5,816 bases of DNA from Ilumatobacteraceae bacterium (GCA_021741795.1 JAIOXC010000091.1:1-5816), one strand, 5' to 3'. Positions 1 to 5,709 are shown, counted from the stretch's first letter. Numbers and translations: made by a program. The notes: generated by a model from the letters alone, not told the origin.

Positions 1-431
1 ATTACACCGAGTACGGCTATCACTTTGGAACAGCTGTTGAGCGACTCAAGTTGCTTGAGGCTGGATTGCCTGTCATCAAGTCACGTTTGGCAAAGCTCAA
101 TCCGCAGCCTGTCAACGGCACGATTCCAATCATGATTGGTGGCGGTGGCGAAAAGGTCACGTTGCGCCTTGTTGCAGAGCATGCCAATCAGTACAACTAC
201 TTTGGCCCGCCAGAGAGCTACGGCAACAAGATCAAGATCTTGGATGAGTGGTGTGCAAAAGTTGGTCGTAATCCACGCGAGATCGAGCGAACGGTTGCTA
301 TCTATCCAAAAGAAGTGACACCAGAAATTTTTGCTCAATACAAAGAGGTCGGTGCAGAGCACATCATTTTGACGTGCTCCGATCCATTTGATTTCAGTGA
401 TCTCGAAAAATTGCTCAGCTGGAGCAAGTAA
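1..431 (+). CDS. LLM-class F420-dependent oxidoreductase, C-terminal part (5' end outside window)
   Basis: The reading frame is open from base 3 (YTEYGYHFGTA...) to the TAA at 429-431, so about 142 residues of the C-terminus are present and the N-terminus lies upstream of the window. The segment IPIMIGGGGEK (about 123-155), followed by TLRLVAEHAN, is the hallmark of luciferase-like monooxygenase family proteins that use F420 or FMN. It is especially like the actinobacterial F420-dependent subgroup, where the glycine-rich strand and loop help bind cofactor phosphate. The tail has the usual pattern of a helix (KIKILDEWCAKVGRNP), a further strand and helix, and a GAEHIILT strand closing the TIM barrel. 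The enzyme is expected to be cytosolic. The substrate cannot be told from this part. A TTG at 51 is an internal codon, not the start. The stop codon directly abuts the stop of the convergent nucleoside hydrolase. Family assignment is confident; cofactor choice (F420 rather than FMN) is inferred. Confidence 0.88.
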   Translation, partial: YTEYGYHFGTAVERLKLLEAGLPVIKSRLAKLNPQPVNGTIPIMIGGGGEKVTLRLVAEHANQYNYFGPPESYGNKIKILDEWCAKVGRNPREIERTVAIYPKEVTPEIFAQYKEVGAEHIILTCSDPFDFSDLEKLLSWSK

Positions 432-1373
432 CTACTTCGAATAGTGGCCGATGGCCTGAACAATTACGTCAAAGGCCTCTTCGGCCTGCACATCCCATAC
501 CACTTCACAGTTTGGGTTGAGGCGTTCAATAAGCCTACGCTGATCAATCATCGTCATTCCACGCGTGTGTTCGCCATTGAGTTCGATCACCACGTGTTGA
601 GGTTTGGTGGTGAATAGTTGCGGATGTGTGAGCGCAAGCACTGCACACGGATCGTGTACTGCGCCACCTTGCATATTGTCGTGTCGGCTCACGTAGACGT
701 CAGAGAAAAATACAAACAAGTCGGCGAGCACCGAAGCGAGATGGCCGGGTAGTGCGCGAACCTTTTCAATGCGCTTAGGAGTTGCCTGCAGTTTGTGTGT
801 CACATCTAGGCCGCTCATGATCAATTTGCCGCCGTATTCAAACACCATTGTGGCTGCTTCAGGGTCTGCCCAAATGTTGAACTCGGCAGCCGCACTGCGA
901 TTGCCGAATGAACCGCCACCCATGAGCGAGATGCCAGCAATGCGGTGCGCAATGTCGGGTGCGCTACGAAGCGCAAGAGCAATATTGGTTAATGGTCCTG
1001 TAGGCACCAGCCACACGCCCTCGGTTGTGCGGCAAGTGTCGATGATGAAACCCACTGCGTCCTCTGAATCTGCTGGGCCGGACGGCTCAGGCAAGTCGGC
1101 TCCATCAAGACCGCTCTTGCCATGCACGTATGAAGCGTCTCGTGGCGGAGCAACTAGGGGCCGGTGTGCTCCTTGGTGCAATGGTGCTGTGGAGCCGATC
1201 ATGTCGAGAACGATTCGAGCATTGCGGGTGGTCGCACTAATTGGCGCGTTGCCGGCAACAGTTGTTACTCCGAGCACATTGGCATGCCGAGCAGCCACTA
1301 CGAGCGCCATTGCATCGTCGTGGCCTGGGTCGCAATCAATGATCATTGGGATTGGGCTACTGAAAGATGTCAT
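432..1373 (-). CDS. Inosine-uridine preferring nucleoside hydrolase family protein
   Basis: This 313-residue protein has the usual length of the family. These enzymes hydrolyse the N-glycosidic bond of (deoxy)ribonucleosides to give free base and ribose, using a bound Ca2+. The family signature is clear near the N-terminus: DCDPGHDDA with D13, D15, D19 and D20. Further on are PTGPLTN (about 124-130, containing the Ca2+-ligand Thr), EFNIWADPEA (about 164-173, ribose-binding Glu and Asn) and HDP (H240, D241; the catalytic-site His and the last metal Asp). All core active-site residues known from protozoal and bacterial members are present, so it should be active. Base specificity cannot be read. 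The ATG at 1373 is preferred over an in-frame TTG at 1379 because a TAGAGT element ends 7 bases before it, as in a leaderless transcript. The gene diverges from a ribokinase, which would use the released ribose, and converges with the LLM oxidoreductase. Confidence 0.93.
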   Translation of the reverse strand: MTSFSSPIPMIIDCDPGHDDAMALVVAARHANVLGVTTVAGNAPISATTRNARIVLDMIGSTAPLHQGAHRPLVAPPRDASYVHGKSGLDGADLPEPSGPADSEDAVGFIIDTCRTTEGVWLVPTGPLTNIALALRSAPDIAHRIAGISLMGGGSFGNRSAAAEFNIWADPEAATMVFEYGGKLIMSGLDVTHKLQATPKRIEKVRALPGHLASVLADLFVFFSDVYVSRHDNMQGGAVHDPCAVLALTHPQLFTTKPQHVVIELNGEHTRGMTMIDQRRLIERLNPNCEVVWDVQAEEAFDVIVQAIGHYSK

Positions 1374-1380
1374 CCGCAAG

Positions 1381-1386
1381 ACTCTA
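1381..1386 (-). promoter_or_regulatory. Candidate -10 element of the nucleoside hydrolase (leaderless)
   Basis: On the minus strand TAGAGT (TANNNT pattern) is followed by 7 bases and then the ATG at 1373-1371. This spacing puts the transcription start at or next to the A of the start codon. No convincing -35 hexamer is seen. The match is short and rests on position as much as sequence. Confidence 0.45.
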
Positions 1387-1433
1387 GTTGTTTGCTCGCG
1401 TTCTTCTGTTTGGGCTCAGTGATGTGCCACAGT

Positions 1434-1440
1434 AGAGAGG
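1434..1440 (+). promoter_or_regulatory. Shine-Dalgarno-like AGAGAGG at the ribokinase start
   Basis: AGAGAGG, running on into TGA, is the best anti-16S-complementary stretch in the window. It overlaps the GTG at 1440-1442 and lies 5 bases before an ACG at 1446, so it does not fit cleanly with any standard start codon. The same bases include TAGAGA (1433-1438), which could instead be read as a -10 element. It is the reason the ribokinase start is uncertain. Confidence 0.4.
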
Positions 1441-2333
1441 TGAGTACGGCCCCCAAAGAATTCGCCTTCGACGTCGTGGTCGTGGGCAGCGCCAATCTCG
1501 ATCTGGTTGCAACACTCGATCATTTACCGAAACCAGGCGAGACCATCGTCGCGCTCAGTTATGCCGAACATGCCGGCGGCAAGGGTGTCAATCAGGCGGT
1601 TGCTTGTGCTCGCATGGGTGCACGCACGGCATTTGTTGGCTGTGTGGGCAACGACGATGCAGGGTTATTTTTACGTGGCGTGCTCGAAAACGAGGGTATC
1701 GATACGACGATGTTGCGCGTTGTCGATATGCCGACAGGTCGTGCGTTTATCAATGTTGACAGTCGTGGCGAGAACGAGATCGTTGTCATTTCTGGTGCCA
1801 ACACGCAGGTTGGCGTTGCGCAAAATCCTTTAGTGCTGCCAACTTCGCATGTGTTGCTGATGCAGCTCGAGATACCTCTTGCAACTGTTGCTGCTGCACT
1901 TACAGCAGCTCAAAAGAGCGGGGCGATCACGGTGCTGAATCCAGCGCCGTATAAGTCGTTGACCGAAGAGATCTTGTCGCTTGTAGATGTAATTGTGCCG
2001 AACGAAACTGAGTCGGCCGCATGCGGTGGCACACAGGCGTTGCTCGACGCCGGAGTGAAGACGGTGCTCACAACACTCGGAGAACGAGGCGCAATTATCA
2101 ACACTCAAACATCGGCTACGAGCATTGCACCACACAAGGTTGTTGCTGTCGACACGGTTGGCGCTGGAGACGCGTTTATCGGTGCCTTGAGTGCCGAACT
2201 TGCACGAGGGGCAGCCATCAACGATGCCGCTGCAGTCGGTGCAGTTGCCGGCGCCTTGGCAACAACAGTTCGAGGTGCTGTGCCGTCGCTACCTACTCAA
2301 ACTTCTGTGCGCAGCGCGATGAACAAACAATGA
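1440..2333 (+). CDS. rbsK: Ribokinase (PfkB family sugar kinase)
   Basis: Ribokinase transfers phosphate from ATP to D-ribose, giving ribose-5-phosphate in the cytosol. From the GTG start the protein is 297 residues, typical for the family. Signatures in order are VVVGSANLD (13-21, sugar-binding Asn/Asp strand), HAGGKGVNQAVA (44-55, first PfkB signature with the ribokinase GGKGxNQA form), ISGAN, LLMQLEIP, LNPAP, PNETE (acidic Asn-Glu motif for Mg-phosphate), TLGERGA, and VDTVGAGDAF (237-246) with catalytic base D244 and the anion hole. All key residues are intact. The frame stays open far upstream, but that part is antisense to the nucleoside hydrolase. Starts at ATG 1422, GTG 1440 or a non-standard ACG 1446 are possible, and GTG is a compromise. 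The stop overlaps the next gene as ATGA. Divergence from the nucleoside hydrolase supports a role in using nucleoside-derived ribose. A different PfkB substrate is less likely given the GGKGxNQA form. Confidence 0.92.
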   Translation: MSTAPKEFAFDVVVVGSANLDLVATLDHLPKPGETIVALSYAEHAGGKGVNQAVACARMGARTAFVGCVGNDDAGLFLRGVLENEGIDTTMLRVVDMPTGRAFINVDSRGENEIVVISGANTQVGVAQNPLVLPTSHVLLMQLEIPLATVAAALTAAQKSGAITVLNPAPYKSLTEEILSLVDVIVPNETESAACGGTQALLDAGVKTVLTTLGERGAIINTQTSATSIAPHKVVAVDTVGAGDAFIGALSAELARGAAINDAAAVGAVAGALATTVRGAVPSLPTQTSVRSAMNKQ

Positions 2334-3736
2334 GCGACATCTCCAAGCCCCAGTTAATGCACTTTTATGATGAAGAAAGTGCCGAGTTGGCGATCGCGAT
2401 TGTTAAATATGCAATGGAGCGGGTCAAGATGGACCCGCCCCCGCTCGACAAGCCCTACACACTGAGCGAGTTGCAACAAATTGTTGGGCAAACAATCAAA
2501 CCTGAGGGTCGAAACGGAATCGATGTGTTGCGCGAGTTTGTCGACGAACTTGCACCCTCGTGCATCAGCGTTGATCACCCGTTGTTCTTGTCATTTGTGC
2601 CTGGTGCTCCTACCGAGAGCTCGGTGTTGTTTGACTTGGTTGTTGCCTCATCCAATATTTATGCAGGCTCATGGCTCGAGGGTGCTGGTGCGGTGTACGC
2701 CGAAAACCAAGCAATCAAGTGGGTGTCTGACATGGCGGGCATGCCTGAAGAGTCGGGTGGTGTGTTTGTTGCCGGAGGCACTGCAGGCAATTTGTCGGCA
2801 CTGATTGCTGCTCGTTGGCGTTGGCGTCATCGTGCAGGTGGCGCGCTCGATCGCACACGGCCGCTCATCATTGCTTCTGGTGGTTCGCATTCGTCTGTCG
2901 AGCAGGCGGCAAAAGTGATGGACGCAGATGTTCTGAAGGTGCCTGCAGACCAACGTGGTCGCACCGACGGGGTAGCGATGCAACGGTTCTTATCGTCGCT
3001 CAATGAATCCGAATTACAACGAGTTTGTGCCATTGTCGCCACCGCTGGCACCACAAATGTTGGTGTTGTTGATGACCTTGAGGGCATTGCCAAAGTCGCT
3101 CGCGCAATTGGTACGTGGTTGCACATCGACGGTGCATATGGTGCGGCCGCGTTGTGTGCTCCAAGTGTGAGGCACTTGTTCAATGGCATCGAACACGCCG
3201 ACAGCATGATTGTTGATCCGCACAAGTGGCTGTTTGGTCCATACGACTCATGCGCGCTGATTTATCGCAACCCAGCCGAAGCTCGTCATGCTCACACTCA
3301 ACACGCCGAATATCTAGACGTTTTGCAGCAAGACGGTGAGGTACGCGACGAGGCCTGGAATCCAGCCGACCTCGCACATCACTTATCTCGCCGAGCACGC
3401 GGCTTGCCATTTTGGTTCAGCCTCGCCATGCATGGCACCGAGGCCTATACCGAAGCGATGGAAGCAACGCTCGAGGTTGCTCGCCAAGGTGCCCAGTTGG
3501 TGCGCGACGCAAAACATGTGGAGTTGGTGCTTGAGCCCGAGTTATCGGTGATTGTGTTTCGACGAATCGGTTGGACGCCCGAGCAATATCAGATGTGGAG
3601 CGACCGCATTTTAGGTGAAGGCCTTGCTTTTGTGGTGCCGAGTACCTGGGACGGCGAAACTGTCTTGCGTATGTGCATAGTCAATCCACGCACAACAGTT
3701 GCGGGACTTGCATCAATCATTGGTTCGCTCGCGTAA
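2330..3736 (+). CDS. Group II PLP-dependent amino acid decarboxylase (glutamate/aromatic decarboxylase superfamily)
   Basis: This 468-residue fold-type I PLP enzyme belongs to the pyridoxal-dependent decarboxylase family, which includes glutamate, aromatic-amino-acid, diaminobutyrate and some aspartate decarboxylases. Motifs in order are HPLFLSFVPG (83-92), GGTAGNLSAL (149-158, PLP phosphate), SGGSHSS (183-189, with the His that stacks on PLP), ATAGTTNVG (237-245), HIDGAYGA (265-272, Asp that binds the pyridine nitrogen) and DPHKWLF (296-302), where K299 forms the Schiff base. The catalytic core is complete. The loop between Y328 and Y373, where well-studied relatives carry a tyrosine that protonates the quinonoid intermediate, contains no tyrosine, and the position I would expect it in NPADLAHHL holds L348. 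The start ATG overlaps the ribokinase stop (ATGA), with no Shine-Dalgarno of its own, so translational coupling is likely. The substrate is not predictable. Confidence 0.87.
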   Translation: MSDISKPQLMHFYDEESAELAIAIVKYAMERVKMDPPPLDKPYTLSELQQIVGQTIKPEGRNGIDVLREFVDELAPSCISVDHPLFLSFVPGAPTESSVLFDLVVASSNIYAGSWLEGAGAVYAENQAIKWVSDMAGMPEESGGVFVAGGTAGNLSALIAARWRWRHRAGGALDRTRPLIIASGGSHSSVEQAAKVMDADVLKVPADQRGRTDGVAMQRFLSSLNESELQRVCAIVATAGTTNVGVVDDLEGIAKVARAIGTWLHIDGAYGAAALCAPSVRHLFNGIEHADSMIVDPHKWLFGPYDSCALIYRNPAEARHAHTQHAEYLDVLQQDGEVRDEAWNPADLAHHLSRRARGLPFWFSLAMHGTEAYTEAMEATLEVARQGAQLVRDAKHVELVLEPELSVIVFRRIGWTPEQYQMWSDRILGEGLAFVVPSTWDGETVLRMCIVNPRTTVAGLASIIGSLA

Positions 3737-3744
3737 AGCGAGCG
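3726..3744. terminator. Hairpin between convergent genes, possible terminator
   Basis: CGCTCGC (3726-3732) and GCGAGCG (3738-3744) form a perfect 7-bp inverted repeat around a 5-base loop that holds the TAA stop of the decarboxylase. There is no T-tract on either side. It sits at the meeting point of the decarboxylase (+) and L31 (-), so it could act as a shared, U-tract-less terminator or a 3'-end stabilising structure. The pairing is visible; the function is inferred. Confidence 0.5.
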
Positions 3745-3757
3745 CAGCAACTAGAAC

Positions 3758-4045
3758 TTATTTCTGTGCTGGTTCTTTCTTGACGACAGTCTTTTTGCGG
3801 GTGCCGTAACGCTTGTTGAAGCGCTCAACGCGACCTGCGGAGTCGATGATCTTCATCTGACCGGTAAAGAATGGGTGGCTGGCATTCGAAATGTCCAACT
3901 GCACGCATGGATATGTCTGGCCATCTTCCCAAACCGTGTTCTTGGACGGATCTGGATTCATGGTGGTGCGGGTCAAAAATCGGTACTCTGCCGAGGCATC
4001 TTCAAAGACAACAAAGCGGTACTCGGGATGTGTTTCCTTTTTCAT
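3758..4045 (-). CDS. rpmE2: 50S ribosomal protein L31 type B (zinc-independent)
   Basis: L31 is a small protein of the large ribosomal subunit that bridges to the small subunit. The sequence MKKETHPEYRFVVFED, then FLTR, then WEDGQTYP, then SHPFFTGQ and AGRVERFNKRYG is diagnostic of type B. The zinc-ribbon CxxC of type A is absent: the region reads DISNASHPFF where zinc forms have a Cys pair, and only one Cys remains (YPCVQ). The lysine-rich tail (TRKKTVVKKEPAQK) is a usual basic extension. The start chosen is the ATG at 4045, which gives 95 residues and matches the conserved MKK-HPEY beginning. In-frame ATGs at 4054 and 4069 also exist. The one at 4069 would add MPRYTMRL and sits 8 bases after a TATAGA element, so a longer leaderless product of 103 residues is a real alternative. 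It diverges from rpmB-rpmG. Confidence 0.93.
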   Translation of the reverse strand: MKKETHPEYRFVVFEDASAEYRFLTRTTMNPDPSKNTVWEDGQTYPCVQLDISNASHPFFTGQMKIIDSAGRVERFNKRYGTRKKTVVKKEPAQK

Positions 4046-4061
4046 AAGTCTCATAGTGTAG

Positions 4062-4077
4062 CGGGGCATATTCCCCG
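4062..4077. repeat. Near-palindrome between the L31 and L28 promoters, possible operator
   Basis: CGGGG (4062-4066) and CCCCG (4073-4077) flank CATATT, making a 16-bp inverted repeat whose centre is also symmetric except for one pair. It lies just downstream of the L31 -10 and just upstream of the L28 -10, and covers the upstream ATG at 4069 of L31. The symmetry suggests a dimeric DNA-binding protein site. It does not look like the AT-rich Zur box known from streptomycetes and mycobacteria. Function is speculative. Confidence 0.35.
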
Positions 4078-4083
4078 TCTATA
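4078..4083 (-). promoter_or_regulatory. Candidate -10 element for L31 type B
   Basis: On the minus strand TATAGA ends 8 bases before the ATG at 4069, so transcription would start close to that codon, or give a leader of about 25 bases for the ATG at 4045. It shares TATA (4080-4083) with the opposite-strand -10 of rpmB. No good -35 is visible. Confidence 0.45.
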
Positions 4084-4085
4084 CT
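4080..4085 (+). promoter_or_regulatory. Candidate -10 element of rpmB (leaderless)
   Basis: TATACT differs from the TATAAT consensus at one base and ends 6 bases before the ATG at 4092. Transcription would start at or within a base of the start codon, and there is no Shine-Dalgarno, so a leaderless mRNA is expected. No clear -35 is seen at the usual distance. Confidence 0.55.
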
Positions 4086-4091
4086 TGTCCA

Positions 4092-4328
4092 ATGCCAAAT
4101 CGCTGTGATGTCCTCGGAAAGCGTCCGGGTACGGGCCATACCGTTTCCCACTCAAATATCAAGACCAATCGCTGGTGGAAGGTCAACGCCCACAAAAAGC
4201 GTTTCTGGCTTCCATCCGAGAAGCGCTGGATCACACTCAACGTGAGCTCCAAGGGTCTTCGCACAATCGACAAGTTGGGTATCGAGCGCATCGTCGCCGA
4301 CATCCGCGCAACCGGTCAGAAAGTCTGA
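4092..4328 (+). CDS. rpmB: 50S ribosomal protein L28 (zinc-independent form)
   Basis: L28 is a structural protein of the large ribosomal subunit. The 78-residue product has the family pattern: CDVLGKRPGTGHTVSHS (about 5-21), a basic middle (NRWWKVNAHKKRFWLPSEKRW) and the C-terminal STKG-like region SSKGLRTIDKLGIERIV. Length and layout match the longer C-minus L28 of E. coli and the second L28 of actinobacteria. The zinc form would carry CxxC near the N-terminus (CDVCGK) and another Cys pair near the end. Here the first motif is CDVLGK and there is no second pair, so no zinc should be bound. The start follows a TATACT element directly. The gene is first in a two-gene operon with rpmG, 11 bases apart. 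Confidence 0.95.
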   Translation: MPNRCDVLGKRPGTGHTVSHSNIKTNRWWKVNAHKKRFWLPSEKRWITLNVSSKGLRTIDKLGIERIVADIRATGQKV

Positions 4329-4339
4329 GTATCTAAGTC

Positions 4340-4510
4340 ATGGCTGCAAAATCTAAGGACAAGCGTCCAATCATCAAGCTTCGTTCAACAGCCGACACTG
4401 GCTATGTGTACGTGACCCGTAAGAACAAGGTCAATTCACGCGAGCGTCTCGAGCTCAAGAAGTACGACCCAGTCGTACGCAAGCACGTCATCTTCAAAGA
4501 AGAGCGTTAA
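4340..4510 (+). CDS. rpmG: 50S ribosomal protein L33 (zinc-independent form)
   Basis: This small gene encodes 56 residues, MAAKSKDKRPIIKLRS through KHVIFKEER. It is L33 of the large ribosomal subunit: IKLRSTADTGYVYVTRKNK and LELKKYDPVVRKHV are its core signatures, and the length matches the family. The product has no cysteine at all, whereas zinc-binding L33 carries two CxxC pairs, so it is the C-minus type, close in pattern to the KLRSTAGTGYTYVTRKN form of actinobacteria. It starts 11 bases after the rpmB stop with no strong ribosome binding site, so it is probably co-transcribed and perhaps coupled. A UUCG-loop hairpin follows its stop within about 10 bases. S14 and S18 genes, which complete such clusters in mycobacteria and streptomycetes, do not follow. 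Confidence 0.95.
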   Translation: MAAKSKDKRPIIKLRSTADTGYVYVTRKNKVNSRERLELKKYDPVVRKHVIFKEER

Positions 4511-4515
4511 ACCTC

Positions 4516-4536
4516 GCGCGCTTCGGCGCGTTATGT
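4516..4536 (+). terminator. Intrinsic-type terminator after rpmG
   Basis: CGCGC (4517-4521) and GCGCG (4526-4530) close on a TTCG tetraloop, with an extra G-T pair outside (4516, 4531), followed by TTATGTTT. The C(UUCG)G cap is an unusually stable RNA hairpin, and the T-rich follow-on suits a rho-independent terminator. It lies between the convergent stops of rpmG and the trans-sulfuration enzyme, and may also work from the other side, though less well because that side lacks a T-run close to the stem. Confidence 0.7.
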
Positions 4537-5703
4537 TTATTTGAGTGCGTTTTGCAAATCTGCGATGATGTCGCTGGTTGCTTCAAGCCCTATCGACAAT
4601 CTCAGCATCGAATCTGTAATCCCGCTCGCTAGCTGCGCATCTGTGTCTACACCAATATGTGTGCTTGATGCTGGGTGACAAATCAAAGTCTCTGGGCCAC
4701 CAAACGAAACCGCTGGTCGCACAATCTGTAGTGCATCAAGAACCTTGCGTGCGGCATCTTTGCCACCAGCAATCTCAAATGAAAGCACCGAACCAAACTT
4801 GCGCATCTGCTTGGTAGCGAGCGCGTGTTGCGAGTGAATAGCCAGGCCGGGGTAGTGAACTGCTGTGACTTGCTTGTGAGTTGACAGCCAAGTCGCAATA
4901 GCCAGCGCACTTTCACATTGGTGCGCAATACGCACACCGAGTGTGCGAATACCGCGCATACCATTGAGCGCATCATGGGGTGAAGCCGTTGCGCCATGCA
5001 TCACTGAGTAGCCCCAGATGGAGTCGATCAATTCCTTTTCGCCAGCAACGACACCGAGCATCGCGTCGTTATGGCCTGCAATGCCTTTGGTCGCAGAGTG
5101 CAATACAAGGGAGACGCCAAACGAAAGTGGTTGTTGGCCAAGTGGCGTTGCCAATGTTGAATCAACGAGAGTAAATGGTCCTTTTATTGCACCGAGTTCG
5201 GCCAAGTCAACGAGGCCCATCTGCGGGTTAGATGGTGACTCTGCAATCACCAGCATGGTCTTGCCTGGCCTCACGGCTGCAGCCATGGCACCTGGCTTTG
5301 AGCCATTTACGTATGTCACGTCTATGCCGAGTCGCGCACATGGCCCATTAAGAAAAGAGATTGTGCCGCCATACAGCTGATTGTGAGCCACAATGTGATC
5401 ACCGCTTGAACACAGCGCCAAAATCACGCTGCTCACTGCGCCCATGCCGGAAGCAAATGCAAGTGCATCTTCTGCGCCTTCAAGTTCTGCCACAGCTTCT
5501 TCAAAAGAACGAACTGTTGGGTTTGAGTAACGGGCGTAATTGCCACTCTTGTGTGTGGATAGCGCGTGCTTGGTGCTGTCGTCGAGTCCTGCCGATTGCC
5601 ACGTAGTTGATGGCCAAAGTGTTGGCGCAAGTGAACCAGATGCATCACGACCAGATGTGATCGCCGTTGTCTCAGGCTGCACTTTTGGTTGCTCGTTAGG
5701 CAT
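4537..5703 (-). CDS. Cys/Met metabolism PLP-dependent enzyme (trans-sulfuration family)
   Basis: This 388-residue cytosolic enzyme belongs to the fold-type I PLP family of cystathionine gamma-synthase, cystathionine lyases, O-acyl-homoserine sulfhydrylases and methionine gamma-lyase. Motifs in order are NYARYSNPT (56-63; Tyr and Arg reach PLP phosphate of the neighbouring subunit), ASGMGA (84-89), NQLYGGT (108-114, Y111 stacks on PLP), ESPSNP (155-160), DSTLATP (181-187, D181 contacts the pyridine nitrogen), HSATKGIAGHND (202-213, K206 Schiff base), SPHDA, CHPASSTH (342-349) and LRLSIGLE (367-374, R368 holds the substrate carboxylate). All catalytic residues are present. Methionine gamma-lyases have Cys in LYGCT; here it is Gly, which argues against that activity. 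Gamma-synthase, gamma-lyase and sulfhydrylase cannot be separated by eye. DSTLATP (usually DNT) and SSTH (usually SMTH) are mild variants. ATG 5703 is preferred to the adjacent GTG 5706 since it follows a TACGCT element by 6 bases. Confidence 0.9.
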   Translation of the reverse strand: MPNEQPKVQPETTAITSGRDASGSLAPTLWPSTTWQSAGLDDSTKHALSTHKSGNYARYSNPTVRSFEEAVAELEGAEDALAFASGMGAVSSVILALCSSGDHIVAHNQLYGGTISFLNGPCARLGIDVTYVNGSKPGAMAAAVRPGKTMLVIAESPSNPQMGLVDLAELGAIKGPFTLVDSTLATPLGQQPLSFGVSLVLHSATKGIAGHNDAMLGVVAGEKELIDSIWGYSVMHGATASPHDALNGMRGIRTLGVRIAHQCESALAIATWLSTHKQVTAVHYPGLAIHSQHALATKQMRKFGSVLSFEIAGGKDAARKVLDALQIVRPAVSFGGPETLICHPASSTHIGVDTDAQLASGITDSMLRLSIGLEATSDIIADLQNALK

Positions 5704-5709
5704 CACAAC

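Noticed and set aside
769..1422. Long plus-strand open frame (217 codons) opposite the nucleoside hydrolase
   Set aside because: It is antisense to a gene with complete family motifs, and its translation is rich in Ser, Arg, Pro and Ala with no recognisable domain.
1164..1439. Upstream extension of the ribokinase frame
   Set aside because: It lies almost wholly over the minus-strand nucleoside hydrolase, and the encoded residues do not resemble any PfkB N-terminus, which normally starts a few residues before the VVVGSANLD strand.
2021..2329. Upstream extension of the decarboxylase frame
   Set aside because: It overlaps the ribokinase C-terminal half in another frame, its translation is Arg- and Cys-rich, and the ATG at 2330 in the ATGA overlap gives a normal-length family member.
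2827..3225. 132-codon minus-strand open frame inside the decarboxylase
   Set aside because: It is a shadow of the PLP-enzyme core. The sense strand encodes conserved cofactor motifs and the antisense product has no recognisable features.
4040..4092. Zur box controlling the C-minus ribosomal proteins
   Set aside because: No AT-rich palindrome like the TGAAAATGATTTTCA-type site is present. The only symmetric element has GC arms.
4079..4303. 74-codon minus-strand open frame opposite rpmB
   Set aside because: It is fully antisense to a confidently identified ribosomal protein gene and has no family resemblance.
4537..5703. Methionine gamma-lyase identity for the trans-sulfuration enzyme
   Set aside because: The active-site Cys typical of that enzyme (LYGCT) is Gly here (LYGGT), so a specific lyase name is not supported.
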